Source: Achromobacter insolitus
GTDB taxonomy: Bacteria > Pseudomonadota > Gammaproteobacteria > Burkholderiales > Burkholderiaceae_B
Length of the DNA stretch: 64,000 nt
NCBI RefSeq assembly: GCF_002209555.1
Contig: NZ_NJIF01000003.1
Location: 248,001-312,000 of the forward strand
Reading direction: 5' to 3'
The position numbers and the translations under genes are program-made. Shown here one piece after another: positions 8,874 to 18,037 of this stretch. The notes below the pieces were generated by a model. That model had not been told where the DNA came from. It made no database searches and was given only the letters and a program-made list of their open reading frames with translations. Numbering within the stretch: the stretch's first letter is position 1; every line of letters starts with the position of its first letter.

Positions 8874-8892
8874 TTGTGACAAAACCGTGACT
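8874..8892 (-). promoter_or_regulatory. PhoB-box-like direct repeat upstream of ugpB
   Basis: Read on the minus strand, GTCAC occurs twice exactly 11 bases apart (plus-strand GTGAC at 8876-8880 and 8887-8891), with a T-rich spacer between. The Pho box consists of TGTCA-type repeats with 11-base periodicity. The E. coli ugp operon is a known Pho-regulon member, so control by phosphate starvation is likely. Confidence 0.5.
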
Positions 8893-8978
8893 TTCACATC
8901 ACTCTAAACGCCTGTCAAATTGCGCGTTTTAGGCGCGAACGAACATTTTTCTTTTTTTTCCCAACGAGAACTACCGTC

Positions 8979-8984
8979 TACAAT
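8979..8984 (+). promoter_or_regulatory. Candidate -10 element of proC with almost no leader
   Basis: TACAAT at 8979-8984 ends only eight bases before the proC ATG at 8993, and the bases between (CGTCTCCT) contain no Shine-Dalgarno sequence. A T-rich stretch lies upstream but no clear -35 hexamer. If this -10 is used, the message would start at or within a base or two of the start codon. Confidence 0.35.
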
Positions 8985-8992
8985 CGTCTCCT

Positions 8993-9826
8993 ATGAAAAA
9001 CGAACTTTCGATTGCGTTCATCGGCGGCGGCAATATGGCAGCCGCCCTGGCTTCAGGCCTGGCCGGCAAAGTATGCGCCGCCGGCAACATTCATGTCATT
9101 GACATTAACCAGGATTCGCACGCCGCGTGGCAGGCCCGCGGCATGACCACCGCGACGGCTCCCAGTGAAGCCCTGGCGGCCTGCCGGGTGTGGGTGTTCG
9201 CTGTCAAACCACAGAACATGAAAGACGTTGTGGCTTCCACGCGTCAGTGGCTGCGCGACGACACTTTGGTGGTAAGCGTGGCGGCGGGTATCCGCGCCGA
9301 CACGCTGGCTGGTTGGCTGGGCACGCCGGAGGCCCCGTTCCAGCGCTTGGTGCGCTGCATGCCCAATACCCCGGCCCTGGTGGGCGCGGGCATCACCGGC
9401 CTGGCCGCATTGGACGGGGTGGACGCCGCCGACCGTGACCTGGCTGCGCGCCTGTTGTCCAGCGTGGGGGAGGTCGTCTGGGTGGCGGATGATGCGGCGC
9501 TGGATGGCGTCACTGCCTTGTCCGGCAGCGGGCCCGCCTATGTTTTCCTGTTCCTGGAGGCGCTGGTGGCCGGCGGACAGAAGGTCGGCCTGACCGCCGA
9601 ACAAGCCAAGCAACTGGCGTTGGGCACCTTGGCCGGGGCTACGCGCCTGGCGGCCGAGTCGTCGGAGCCGCTTTCCACGCTGCGCGAACGCGTCACCTCC
9701 AAGGGAGGCACCACGGCGGCCGCGCTCAATGCCTTTGGCGCGGCGGGTTTTGCCGGCATCGTCGAAGACGCCATGGCCGCCGCCGCGCAGCGTTCGCGCG
9801 AACTGGCGGAGGAATTCGGAAAATGA
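8993..9826 (+). CDS. proC: Pyrroline-5-carboxylate reductase
   Basis: A 277-residue cytoplasmic enzyme that reduces 1-pyrroline-5-carboxylate to L-proline with NAD(P)H, the last step of proline synthesis. The N-terminal dinucleotide-binding motif is IAFIGGGNMAAAL (about 7-19). The family block AVKPQNMKDV and the C-terminal signature ALSGSGPAYVFLFLEAL with the SKGGTTAAAL loop are intact. The start at 8993 gives the normal N-terminus, although no ribosome-binding site is visible. It overlaps the next gene by four bases (ATGA). Arginase and ornithine aminotransferase elsewhere in the window can supply its substrate. Confidence 0.95.
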   Translation: MKNELSIAFIGGGNMAAALASGLAGKVCAAGNIHVIDINQDSHAAWQARGMTTATAPSEALAACRVWVFAVKPQNMKDVVASTRQWLRDDTLVVSVAAGIRADTLAGWLGTPEAPFQRLVRCMPNTPALVGAGITGLAALDGVDAADRDLAARLLSSVGEVVWVADDAALDGVTALSGSGPAYVFLFLEALVAGGQKVGLTAEQAKQLALGTLAGATRLAAESSEPLSTLRERVTSKGGTTAAALNAFGAAGFAGIVEDAMAAAAQRSRELAEEFGK

Positions 9827-10392
9827 CGGTTGCGGGCGGGAGCGCAGCCTCCCGGCGTTTTGCCTCGATGAGCCGGCCGCAGTTTGCCATCGCCGTGCTG
9901 TGCATGCTGGTGGTCGTGGTCGGCTCGAACATCCTGGTCCAGGTGCCCCTGAACAACTGGCTGACCTGGGGCGGGCTGTCGTATCCGGTGGCTTTCCTGG
10001 TGACCGACGTGCTGAACCGCCGGTTCGGGCCGGCGGCGGCGCGCCGGGTGGTCTGGTTCGGCTTCGCCGCGGCCCTGGTGGTGTCTGTGTGGGTAGCGTC
10101 GCCGCGTATCGCGCTGGCCTCGGGGCTGGCCTATATCTGCGCCCAACTGGTCGACATCCAGGTGTTCGACCGCTTGCGAGATCAGCGCTGGTGGCGCGCG
10201 CCTCTGGTATCCGGCGTATTGGGGGCCATCCTGGACACAGCCGTCTTCTTCAGCGTCGCGTTTGCCGCTACCGGAGCGCCGTGGATGACCTGGATGATGG
10301 GCGATCTCGCCATCAAGCTCGCGGTCAACATCAGCATGCTTGCGCCATTCCGGGCGCTGATGTGGAATCTGGCCAAACCGGCCAACGCGTGA
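9823..10392 (+). CDS. yhhQ: VUT-family queuosine precursor transporter (YhhQ-like)
   Basis: A 189-residue inner-membrane protein with about six hydrophobic helices starting near residue 20. Characteristic VUT/COG1738 blocks are visible: a SNILVQVPL helix, YPVAFLVTDVLNRRFGP, YICAQLVDIQVFDRLR and the C-terminal GDLAIKLAVNISMLAPFRALMW. E. coli YhhQ imports queuosine precursors preQ0 and preQ1. The ATGA overlap with proC shows coupled translation, and a rho-independent terminator follows. Substrate assignment rests on family membership. Confidence 0.85.
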   Translation: MTVAGGSAASRRFASMSRPQFAIAVLCMLVVVVGSNILVQVPLNNWLTWGGLSYPVAFLVTDVLNRRFGPAAARRVVWFGFAAALVVSVWVASPRIALASGLAYICAQLVDIQVFDRLRDQRWWRAPLVSGVLGAILDTAVFFSVAFAATGAPWMTWMMGDLAIKLAVNISMLAPFRALMWNLAKPANA

Positions 10393-10409
10393 AAGCGATG
10401 AAGTAGAGG

Positions 10410-10440
10410 GGGGCAGCGCCTGCAGGCGCGCCCCTTTTTT
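10410..10440 (+). terminator. Rho-independent terminator after yhhQ
   Basis: GGGGC-A-GCGCC at 10410-10420 pairs with GGCGCGCCCC at 10425-10434 around a TGCA loop, with one bulged A, and six T residues follow at 10435-10440. It ends the proC-yhhQ unit. Confidence 0.88.
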
Positions 10441-10833
10441 CTGGCTCGAGCGGCGGATTACTACGCGCGTTAATCATTATTCGTAAGGCCCGCGTAAGCA
10501 CTGTATTTAAATGCGTCTTTAAACAGTGTATTAATCGCCGCGAATATATATCGCCAAGCACAAGTTGCCCGTCCGCGCCAGATATTAAATAAGGTTTTCT
10601 TGCGGATTCCCCAGCGATTTCATGGGCTTGTGGCTGCTATCCGTCACGATTAAAGGCCGTCGGCAAAATATTGGGGATTACACGCAGTGACAGTATGGCG
10701 GCTTGCTTCCAGAATACCGCCCACACCGTGATTTTGCCCAAGAAGCCGGCGACGGGCGATGCGGATTAACGGATTACCCACCCGATAAACCGCACCGGAC
10801 AGAGCCGCTCAAAACCTCGCTGGAGAACTCCGC
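10441..10833 (+). promoter_or_regulatory. Long AT-rich leader region of livK with an inverted repeat
   Basis: No gene is supported in this stretch. It is markedly richer in A and T than its surroundings. It contains an imperfect dyad, CACTGTATTTAAA at 10499-10511 facing TTTAAACAGTG at 10518-10528, suited either to a regulator or to a small hairpin. A GGAGAACTCC ribosome-binding region lies immediately before the livK ATG. The length suggests a regulated promoter or a long 5' leader; I recognise no known riboswitch. Confidence 0.5.
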
Positions 10834-11949
10834 ATGAAGTTTCTGAATCGCCTTACCCCGGTAGCCATGGCGCTTGGGGCACTTGCCTTGGCTGGCGCCG
10901 CGCACGCCGCCGACACGATCAAGATTGGCATTCCCCAGCCCATGACCGGCCCCAATACGCAATACGGCGACCAGATCCAGGCCGGCGCATTGACCGCTAT
11001 CGAGACCATCAACGCCAAGGGCGGCGTCAAGGGCAAGAAGCTCGAGCCCATTCTCATCGACGACGGCTGCGAACCCAAGCAGGCCGTGCCGGCCGCCAAC
11101 CGCGTGGTCAACTCCGGCGCCAAGTTCGCCGTGGCCCATGCCTGCTCGGGCGTGACCGTGGCTGCCGTGAAGGTCTACGAGGAAGAGGGCATCGTTGGCA
11201 TCACCCCGGGCGCGACGTCGCCGCTGGTGACCGACACGATCAAACCGCACTTCTTCTTCCGCACCATCGGCCGCGACGACCAGCAAGGTCCGTATGCCGC
11301 CAACTACATCGCCAAGACCTTGAAGCCCAAGAAGGTCGCCGTGCTGCACGACAAGCAGACCTACGGTTCTGGCGTCGCTACCCAGGTGCGCGACACGCTG
11401 ACCAAGGACGGCGTGAACGTCGCCATGTTCGAAGGCATCAACGTCGGCGACAGCGACTACTCGGCCATCATCACCAAGCTGAAGTCCGCTGGCGTGGACC
11501 TGGTCTACTTCGGCGGCTACCACCCCGAACTCGGCCTCTTGCTGCGCCAGTCGCGCGAACAAGGCCTGAAGGTTCAGTTCATGGGTCCGGAAGGCACGGC
11601 CAACCAGGATCTGGTGGCGATCGCCGGTCCGGCCATCGAAGGCCTGCTGGTCACGCTGCCCGCGGACTTCACCAAGCTGCCCGGCAACGAGAGCATCGTG
11701 AAGGCCTTCAAGGATGCCAAGCGCGATCCGGATGGCGCTTTCCAGATGCCGGCTTACGCCGCAGTGCAGATCCTGGCCGACAGCATCAACGCAGTGGGCG
11801 AAGATCCCGCCAAGGTGGCTGACTACATGCACAAGACCAAGTTCTCCACCGGCATCGGCCCGGTCGAGTACGACGCCAAGGGCGACCTGAAGAACTTCGA
11901 GTTCGCCGTCTACAAATGGGACAAGGACGGCAAGAAGACCCAGCTGTAA
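10834..11949 (+). CDS. livK: Branched-chain amino acid ABC transporter binding protein LivK
   Basis: A 371-residue periplasmic receptor for leucine, isoleucine and valine. Residues 1-25 form a signal peptide ending AGAAHA, and the mature protein starts ADTIKIGIPQPMTGPNTQYG. Two cysteines in DDGCEPKQ and AHACSGVT form the family disulfide. Later blocks include SVADYMHKTKF-like VADYMHKTKF and the ending FEFAVYKWDKDGKKTQL. It heads the livKHMGF operon with a GGAG ribosome-binding site. Ligand range in this family is broad, so aromatic or small neutral amino acids are possible. Confidence 0.9.
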   Translation: MKFLNRLTPVAMALGALALAGAAHAADTIKIGIPQPMTGPNTQYGDQIQAGALTAIETINAKGGVKGKKLEPILIDDGCEPKQAVPAANRVVNSGAKFAVAHACSGVTVAAVKVYEEEGIVGITPGATSPLVTDTIKPHFFFRTIGRDDQQGPYAANYIAKTLKPKKVAVLHDKQTYGSGVATQVRDTLTKDGVNVAMFEGINVGDSDYSAIITKLKSAGVDLVYFGGYHPELGLLLRQSREQGLKVQFMGPEGTANQDLVAIAGPAIEGLLVTLPADFTKLPGNESIVKAFKDAKRDPDGAFQMPAYAAVQILADSINAVGEDPAKVADYMHKTKFSTGIGPVEYDAKGDLKNFEFAVYKWDKDGKKTQL

Positions 11950-11960
11950 ACTCGCGATCC

Positions 11961-12066
11961 CGCCGGCGTCGCCGGCGTGTAGGGCCTGTCGTCCTCGTTC
12001 TGCCGTAATCCGCGTAGCGATGCGCCAAAAGCGCTGTGCGGCCGGCAGGCGCAGATGCCAGGCCCT
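11961..12066 (+). other. Structured intercistronic region between livK and livH
   Basis: Two copies of the palindrome CGCCGGCG lie at 11961-11968 and 11970-11977 just after the livK stop and can form a short GC hairpin. AGGGCCTG at 11981-11988 can also pair with CAGGCCCT at 12059-12066, enclosing most of the gap. The arrangement probably stabilises the receptor message and lowers read-through into the permease genes. Confidence 0.45.
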
Positions 12067-12138
12067 TATAAAATACGCCCAGGTTTCCGGCTCCGGGTCT
12101 TACCACCGGGGCCGGAACCATTTGGAGCAAGAGAAATA

Positions 12139-13065
12139 ATGTCTGACCTCATACCCCAACTTACCCAGCAATTCTTCAATGGATTGTCTCTGGGCGCGAT
12201 CTATGCGTTGATTGCCATCGGCTACACAATGGTCTACGGCATCATCGGTATGATCAACTTCGCTCACGGCGAAATCTATATGATCGGCGCCTATGTCGGC
12301 CTGGTCACGTTGACGGCCATCGGCACCAATAGCGGTTTGCCAATACCGTTCATCATCGCGGCCATGCTGGTCGTGGCCATCGTCGTCACAGGCATCTATG
12401 GCTTCAGCGTCGAACGCGTCGCCTACCGGCCGGTGCGCGGCAGTCCCCGTCTGGTGGCGCTGATTTCCGCCATCGGTATGTCGATCTTCCTGCAGAACTG
12501 GGTCGCGCTCGGGCAAGGCGCGCGCGACATGGCCGTGCCTTCGCTGGTGTCGGGCGCGTGGCAGTTCCACATGGGTTCCGACTTCGATGTGACGGTGCCG
12601 TATTCGCGCATCATGATCATCGTGGTCACCGTGGTGCTGATGATCGCGCTGACGCTGTTCATCAAGTATTCGCGCATGGGCCGCGCCTCGCGCGCCTGCT
12701 CGCAGGACATGCACATGGCGAATCTGCTTGGCATCGACACCAACCGCGTGATCTCGTTCACGTTCGTGATGGGCGCGATCCTGGCGGCGGTGGGCGGCGT
12801 GCTGATCGCCATCACCATCGGCAAGCTCAATCCCTTCATCGGCTTCCTGGCCGGCATCAAGGCCTTTACCGCGGCGGTGCTGGGCGGCATCGGCAGCATC
12901 CCCGGCGCCATGCTGGGCGGCGTGCTGCTCGGGCTGGCCGAGACCTTTGCGGCTGCCTATATCTCCTCACAGTACAAGGACATCGTGGCGTTCTCGCTGC
13001 TGATCCTGATCCTGCTGTTCCGTCCCACCGGGCTGTTGGGCAAACCTGAGGTGGAAAAAGTCTGA
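12139..13065 (+). CDS. livH: Branched-chain amino acid ABC transporter permease LivH
   Basis: A 308-residue inner-membrane permease. It begins [20 protein letters not shown] and has about eight hydrophobic helices, with the family block [23 protein letters not shown] near residues 24-46. The coupling segment reads [20 protein letters not shown]. The ATG at 12139 follows TTGGAGCAAGAG and gives the normal family start; the longer frame from 12055 has no ribosome-binding site. Its stop overlaps the livM start by one base (TGATG). Confidence 0.92.
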   Translation: MSDLIPQLTQQFFNGLSLGAIYALIAIGYTMVYGIIGMINFAHGEIYMIGAYVGLVTLTAIGTNSGLPIPFIIAAMLVVAIVVTGIYGFSVERVAYRPVRGSPRLVALISAIGMSIFLQNWVALGQGARDMAVPSLVSGAWQFHMGSDFDVTVPYSRIMIIVVTVVLMIALTLFIKYSRMGRASRACSQDMHMANLLGIDTNRVISFTFVMGAILAAVGGVLIAITIGKLNPFIGFLAGIKAFTAAVLGGIGSIPGAMLGGVLLGLAETFAAAYISSQYKDIVAFSLLILILLFRPTGLLGKPEVEKV

Positions 13066-14300
13066 TGTCGAACAACAATCTGAAAAACGCCACGATGGCG
13101 GCCGTGCTGACGGCTGTCATCGTCACCCCCGTCTTTGGCCTGCAGCTGATCCGGCAGGGCGCGCGCACCACGATGGAGTCGAACTGGTCTCTGGTGGCGA
13201 TTGCCGCCGCGATCGTGTTCGTATTCCAACTGCTGCGTCCCTGGATCGCCAAACCGTTCCAGAAGCTCAAGACGGGCCTGCCCACCTTGCCGGCTGCTCC
13301 CGCCAAGACCCATAAGCCGCTCGCGCTGCTGTTGTTGGCGATCGCGGTGATCTGGCCATTCTTTGCCGGGCGCAGCTCGGTGGACATCGCCACGCTGGTG
13401 CTGATCTACGTGATGCTGGGCCTGGGTCTGAACATCGTCGTTGGTTTTGCAGGCCTGCTGGACCTGGGCTTCGTGGGCTTTTATGCCGTCGGCGCCTATA
13501 CCTACGCCTTGCTTTATCACTGGGGCGGCTGGAGCTTCTGGGAAGCGCTGCCGTTCTCGGGCGCCATGGCAGCGTTGTTCGGCTTCATCCTGGGCTTCCC
13601 GGTCTTGCGGCTGCGCGGCGACTACCTGGCCATCGTGACCTTGGGCTTCGGTGAAATGATCCGCCTGCTGCTGATCAACCTGAATACGCTGACGGGCGGT
13701 CCGGACGGCATTTCGGGCATACCCAAGCCGACGGTATTCGGCATGGAAATGACGCGCCGCGCCAGCACCGAGGGCGGCACCACGTTCCATGACTTCATGG
13801 GCTGGACGTTCCAGAACCAGGACATGGTGATCTATCTGTACCTGATGGCACTGTTGCTGGCGCTGGTCACGCTGTTTGTGTCGACGCGGCTGATCCGCAT
13901 GCCTGTCGGACGGGCCTGGGAAGCGTTGCGCGAAGACGAGATCGCTTGCCGGTCGCTGGGGCTGAACCCCACGCGTATCAAGCTGTCCGCCTTCACGCTC
14001 GGCGCCATGTTCGCCGGTTTCGGCGGCGCGTTCTTTGCGGCGCGCCAAGGCATGGTGAACCCGGAGTCCTTCACCTTCATCGAATCCGCGCTGATCCTTG
14101 CCATTGTGGTGCTGGGCGGCATGGGCTCGCAGGTGGGCGTGATCCTGGCGGCCGTGCTGCTGACAGTGTTGCCCGAAGTGGCGCGCGAATTCGCCGAGTA
14201 CCGGATGCTGATGTTCGGCCTGGTGATGGTATTGATGATGATGTGGCGTCCGCAGGGGTTGTTGCCCATGAAGCGTCCCCACGTGGAGCTGGCTAAATGA
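13065..14300 (+). CDS. livM: Branched-chain amino acid ABC transporter permease LivM
   Basis: A 411-residue inner-membrane permease that pairs with LivH. The first 120 residues are an N-terminal extension with two or three helices, as in LivM of gamma- and betaproteobacteria. The conserved core then runs from [22 protein letters not shown]. The coupling helix is seen in [20 protein letters not shown] and the C-terminal block in [12 protein letters not shown]. It overlaps livH by one base and livG by four. Confidence 0.92.
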   Translation: MSNNNLKNATMAAVLTAVIVTPVFGLQLIRQGARTTMESNWSLVAIAAAIVFVFQLLRPWIAKPFQKLKTGLPTLPAAPAKTHKPLALLLLAIAVIWPFFAGRSSVDIATLVLIYVMLGLGLNIVVGFAGLLDLGFVGFYAVGAYTYALLYHWGGWSFWEALPFSGAMAALFGFILGFPVLRLRGDYLAIVTLGFGEMIRLLLINLNTLTGGPDGISGIPKPTVFGMEMTRRASTEGGTTFHDFMGWTFQNQDMVIYLYLMALLLALVTLFVSTRLIRMPVGRAWEALREDEIACRSLGLNPTRIKLSAFTLGAMFAGFGGAFFAARQGMVNPESFTFIESALILAIVVLGGMGSQVGVILAAVLLTVLPEVAREFAEYRMLMFGLVMVLMMMWRPQGLLPMKRPHVELAK

Positions 14301-15064
14301 GCGAGGCATTGCTGAAAGTATCCGGACTCACCATGCGGTTCGGCGGCCTGTTGGCCGTGGACAGCGTGGCGTTCGAAGTCAAATCCGACGAGGTGTTCGC
14401 CATCATCGGCCCCAACGGGGCAGGCAAGACCACGGTATTCAACTGCGTGGGCGGCTTCTATGCGCCGACGGCCGGCGACATCGTCATGGACGGGAAGTCG
14501 ATTACCGGCTTGCCCAGCCACAAGGTGGCGCGCCATGGGTTGGTGCGCACGTTCCAGAACGTGCGTCTGTTCAAGCAGCTGACGGTGCTGGAAAACCTGC
14601 TGGTTGCGCAGCACACCCAGGTCGAGGCGCGGCTGCTGCCGGGCCTGCTCAAGCTAAAGTCCTATCGCCAGTCCGAGTCCGACGCGCTGGCGCGCGCCGC
14701 GCAATGGCTGGATTTCATGGGCTTGCGCGAGTTTGCCAACCGGGAAGCCGGCAACCTGGCCTACGGCCACCAGCGCCGCCTCGAGATCGCGCGCTGCATG
14801 ATCACCAAGCCGCGCCTCTTGATGCTGGATGAACCGGCGGCGGGCCTGAACCCTCAGGAAAAGCGCGATCTGCAGTCGCTGATCGACCAGCTTCGGCGCG
14901 AGTTCGGCGTCGCGGTGCTGCTGATCGAACACGATATGAGCCTGATCATGGGCATTTCCGACCGCATCCTGGTCATGGAGCACGGCAAGCCCATTACTAC
15001 CGGCACCCCCGAGCAGGTGCGCAACGACGAGCGCGTCATCAAGGCGTACCTGGGGGAAGAATAA
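14297..15064 (+). CDS. livG: Branched-chain amino acid ABC transporter ATPase LivG
   Basis: A 255-residue cytoplasmic ATPase. Walker A is GPNGAGKTT, the Q-loop is RTFQNVRLF, and the signature is shortened to [15 protein letters not shown], which is normal for LivG. Walker B is [15 protein letters not shown] and the switch is [11 protein letters not shown]. The C-terminal VIKAYLGEE tail is the LivG/BraF ending. It works as a heterodimer with LivF and overlaps livM by four bases and livF by one. Confidence 0.93.
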   Translation: MSEALLKVSGLTMRFGGLLAVDSVAFEVKSDEVFAIIGPNGAGKTTVFNCVGGFYAPTAGDIVMDGKSITGLPSHKVARHGLVRTFQNVRLFKQLTVLENLLVAQHTQVEARLLPGLLKLKSYRQSESDALARAAQWLDFMGLREFANREAGNLAYGHQRRLEIARCMITKPRLLMLDEPAAGLNPQEKRDLQSLIDQLRREFGVAVLLIEHDMSLIMGISDRILVMEHGKPITTGTPEQVRNDERVIKAYLGEE

Positions 15065-15765
15065 TGCTGAAGCTGGATAACATTCACACCTACTACGGCG
15101 CCATCCAGGCGTTGAACGGGGTATCCGTGGAGGTCAACAAAGGCGAAATCGTCACCCTGATCGGCGCCAACGGCGCGGGCAAGACGACGTTGCTGATGAC
15201 GGTCTGCGGCAATCCCCGGGCCAGGGAAGGGACGATCACGTTCGAGGGGGAGAACATCACCCATAAGGACACGCACCACATCATGCGTAATGGCATCGCC
15301 ATTTCGCCTGAGGGGCGGCGGGTGTTCAAGGACCTGACCGTGGCCGAAAACCTGATGATGGGCGGCTTCTTTTCCAAGCGCGACGAGATCCAGGCCGGCA
15401 TCGACCACGTGTACGGCTTGTTCCCGCGCCTGAAAGAGCGTGCCAGCCAGCGCGCCGGCCTGATGTCCGGCGGTGAACAGCAAATGCTGGCCATCGGCCG
15501 CGCGCTGATGACCCGCCCGCGCCTGTTGTTGCTGGACGAGCCGACGCTGGGCCTGGCTCCGCTCGTCATCGCCCAGATCTTCGACATCATCCGCGAGATC
15601 CGCGAACAAGGCGTGACCGTGTTCCTGGTGGAGCAGAACGCGAACAAGGCGCTGGGGGTGGCTGACCGCGGCTACGTCCTGGAAAACGGCCGCGTGGTGC
15701 TGCAGGACACCGGCGCCAACCTGCTCGTCAACGATCAGGTGCGCAAGGCGTATCTGGGCGGTTGA
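15064..15765 (+). CDS. livF: Branched-chain amino acid ABC transporter ATPase LivF
   Basis: A 233-residue cytoplasmic ATPase, the second nucleotide-binding subunit of the Liv importer. Walker A is GANGAGKTT, followed by ISPEGRRVFKDLTV. The signature is LMSGGEQQMLAIGRALM, Walker B is LLLLDEPTLGLAPL and the switch region is FLVEQNANKAL. It ends in VRKAYLGG. It starts on the last base of the livG stop codon and is the last gene of the operon, followed by a strong terminator. Confidence 0.94.
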   Translation: MLKLDNIHTYYGAIQALNGVSVEVNKGEIVTLIGANGAGKTTLLMTVCGNPRAREGTITFEGENITHKDTHHIMRNGIAISPEGRRVFKDLTVAENLMMGGFFSKRDEIQAGIDHVYGLFPRLKERASQRAGLMSGGEQQMLAIGRALMTRPRLLLLDEPTLGLAPLVIAQIFDIIREIREQGVTVFLVEQNANKALGVADRGYVLENGRVVLQDTGANLLVNDQVRKAYLGG

Positions 15766-15791
15766 TCCTATTCCCCGCGAAGGGAAATTGG

Positions 15792-15817
15792 GCGCATCGG
15801 AAGATGCGCTTTTTTTT
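15792..15817 (+). terminator. Rho-independent terminator of the liv operon
   Basis: GCGCATC at 15792-15798 and GATGCGC at 15803-15809 form a perfect seven-base stem with a GGAA tetraloop, followed by eight T residues. It lies 26 bases after livF and separates it from the convergent racemase gene. Confidence 0.95.
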
Positions 15818-15832
15818 CGTTTGCCGGCGGGG

Positions 15833-16576
15833 TCAGGCAGCCAGCAGTTGCTCGGCCTGATAGTGCGAGATCGCGGCGCGCGCTAGGGCATCGATGGAAT
15901 CCGTCAGCGTCACGCCCAGGCTGGGACGCAGCGCGTGCGGCACGGCCAGCGGCAGTTCCGTGCAGCCGAGCACGACCGCATCGGCGCCGCGAGCCTTGAG
16001 GCGGGCGATGCATTCGGCGGCGGGAGCGTAGGCGTCTTCGAGACGGTTGGCCTTGACTGCGCGGATCGAGCCCATGCAATAGCGCTCGACTTCGTCGTCG
16101 TCCGGCACGATGCACTCGTAGCCTTGCGCTTCCAGATGGCGCTGGTAGAGGCCCAGCTTGAGCGTGGCGGCGGTGCCCATCAAGCCGATGCGGCCAGCGG
16201 GCAGGCCCAGGCGGCGCAGGTCGTCGATGACGGCCTGGATGATGTGCAGGACGGGCAGGCTGGTGGATGCCGCGATCTGGTCGTACCAGAGGTGGGCCGT
16301 GTTGCAGGGGATGGCGATGAGTTGCGCGCCGGCCTGTTGCAGAAAGCGCACGCCTTCTTGCATATAGGGCAGGGGATTTTCGCCGCCGGCCATGTAGGCG
16401 CTGGAACGGTCGGGGATGCGGGGGTCGTTGCGCAGCAGCGTGGGGATGTGCTGCTGATCGATGGCGGCGGGCGTCAGTGCCGCCAGGCGCAGGGCAAAGG
16501 CCGCGCCGGCCATGGGGCCCATGCCGCCCAATACACCCAGGTAACAACCCTGGGAATAGCTGTTCACGTTATTCAC
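15833..16576 (-). CDS. Aspartate/glutamate racemase family protein
   Basis: A 247-residue cytoplasmic, cofactor-independent amino-acid racemase. The N-terminus carries YLGVLGGMGPMAGAAF. The two catalytic cysteines sit in IPCNTAHLWYD and LGCTELPLAV, each in its family context, so the two-base mechanism is intact. Its first eight bases overlap the end of the deacylase gene, showing coupled expression. With the upstream deacylase and receptor it probably converts released D-glutamate or D-aspartate to the L form for catabolism. The exact substrate cannot be read from the sequence. Confidence 0.87.
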   Translation of the reverse strand: MNNVNSYSQGCYLGVLGGMGPMAGAAFALRLAALTPAAIDQQHIPTLLRNDPRIPDRSSAYMAGGENPLPYMQEGVRFLQQAGAQLIAIPCNTAHLWYDQIAASTSLPVLHIIQAVIDDLRRLGLPAGRIGLMGTAATLKLGLYQRHLEAQGYECIVPDDDEVERYCMGSIRAVKANRLEDAYAPAAECIARLKARGADAVVLGCTELPLAVPHALRPSLGVTLTDSIDALARAAISHYQAEQLLAA

Positions 16577-18035
16577 TCCGAGGTAATGCCATCCCGGGCG
16601 TCAAGACCTGGCCCGGGCGTTCGGTGCTGGTTGTTTCCCCGTCCCAGACCTGGCGGCCATTGACCCAAACTGCGTGGATGCCTTGGCTTGCCTGAATGGG
16701 AGCTGAAAAAGTGGCCACATCTGTCACCGTGGCGGGATCGAACAGCACCAGATCAGCATGATACCCCTCTCGCAGCAAGCCGCGCCCGGCGATGCCGTAC
16801 TGGTCGGCGGCGAGCCCGGTCATTTTGTGGATCGCGGTCTCCAGGGTCAGCAGGCCCTGTTCTCGCACCATGGCGCGCAGCACGTTGGTGAACGTGCCCC
16901 ATTGGCGAGGGTGCGGATGGGGGTCAAAGGGCAGGCCGTCGGAGCCCACCATGGTGAGCGGATGCGAGAAGATGCGGCCGACGTCGGCTGGGTCCATCAG
17001 GAAATAGATTGCGCCTGCGGGGGCCAGGCGCGCGATGGCGGCTTCGTCGTCCAGTCCCAGCTCCGCCATGACTTCATCGAAGTCGCGGCCGGTGGCTTCG
17101 GGGTAGCCCTTGGACCAGGTGATCATCGTCCGGCTTGCGAGCCGGACACGATCCAGGCGCAGCATGGTGGACGTGGCGGGGTAGGGATGGCAGTCCAGGC
17201 AGACAGGCTGCTGGGCGGCCGCGCGGCTGATCAGGTCCAGCGTTTCGCGGCTGCGGCCGTGGTTGCGTTCGCCCGCCAGCTTGTGGTGGGAAAACACGAC
17301 TCGGCAATCGAGCTCGCGGCCGATCAACAACGCTTCCTCCATGGCCGGCACGATGTGGTCCGCCTCGTCGCGCAGGTGGGTGGCGTACACGCCGGGGCGG
17401 CCGCGCAACGGCGCGCAGACATCGATGATCTCATCGGTAGGCGCGGCGCTGGCAGGCGGGTAGAAGGTGCCGGTGGAAACGCCGAAGGCACCCGCGTCCA
17501 GCGCCTCTTGCAGCAGCTCGCGCATGCCGGCGCGTTCGCCTGCATCGGCGGCGCGCGAGGTGTCGTCCATGACGGCGACGCGCAGGGTGGTGTGCCCGAC
17601 CAGCGGAACCACGTTGACGGCGGCAGGCGTGGCACGCAGCGCGTCCACCCAGGCGCGGAAGGTGCCGAAACGGAACAGTTCGGCCGGCCCCAGCAAGTCC
17701 AGCGGCTGCGGGATGGGGGTTCCTGCCAGCGGCGCCAGACTGATGCCGCAATTGCCGGTGACCACGGTGGTGATGCCCTGCGATACCTTGGGCAGCATGT
17801 CGGGGTGCGCCAGCAGGTAGCCGTCGTCGTGCGTGTGCGAATCGATGAAGCCGGGCGCCAGCGCCAGGCCGGCGGCGTCGATGACCGGGACGCCGGCGGG
17901 GTGGGCGAAATCGCCCACCGCGGCGATGCGGCCGTCACGCACCGCGAGGTCGCCGCGGCGGGCGGGGCCGCCCGTGCCGTCCACGAGAGTGGCGCCCGCC
18001 ACGACGAAGTCTGCTTGCAGCATGCGCGCGCTCAT
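16569..18035 (-). CDS. N-acyl-D-amino-acid deacylase (probably N-acyl-D-glutamate type)
   Basis: A 488-residue zinc amidohydrolase that removes the acyl group from N-acyl-D-amino acids. The metal-binding HxH is in FIDSHTHDD, the additional cysteine ligand is in VVTGNCGIS, and further histidines are in ATHLRDEADH and FSHHKLAGE. The C-terminal block GSDGLPFDPHPHPRQWGTF is the D-aminoacylase signature. I recall the N-acyl-D-glutamate enzyme of Alcaligenes xylosoxydans A-6 as 488 residues; together with the adjacent Asp/Glu racemase this favours an acidic D-amino acid. The ATG at 18035 lies two bases after the receptor stop; the longer frame from 18083 lies inside the receptor gene. Confidence 0.85.
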   Translation of the reverse strand: MSARMLQADFVVAGATLVDGTGGPARRGDLAVRDGRIAAVGDFAHPAGVPVIDAAGLALAPGFIDSHTHDDGYLLAHPDMLPKVSQGITTVVTGNCGISLAPLAGTPIPQPLDLLGPAELFRFGTFRAWVDALRATPAAVNVVPLVGHTTLRVAVMDDTSRAADAGERAGMRELLQEALDAGAFGVSTGTFYPPASAAPTDEIIDVCAPLRGRPGVYATHLRDEADHIVPAMEEALLIGRELDCRVVFSHHKLAGERNHGRSRETLDLISRAAAQQPVCLDCHPYPATSTMLRLDRVRLASRTMITWSKGYPEATGRDFDEVMAELGLDDEAAIARLAPAGAIYFLMDPADVGRIFSHPLTMVGSDGLPFDPHPHPRQWGTFTNVLRAMVREQGLLTLETAIHKMTGLAADQYGIAGRGLLREGYHADLVLFDPATVTDVATFSAPIQASQGIHAVWVNGRQVWDGETTSTERPGQVLTPGMALPRSE

Positions 18036-18037
18036 GT

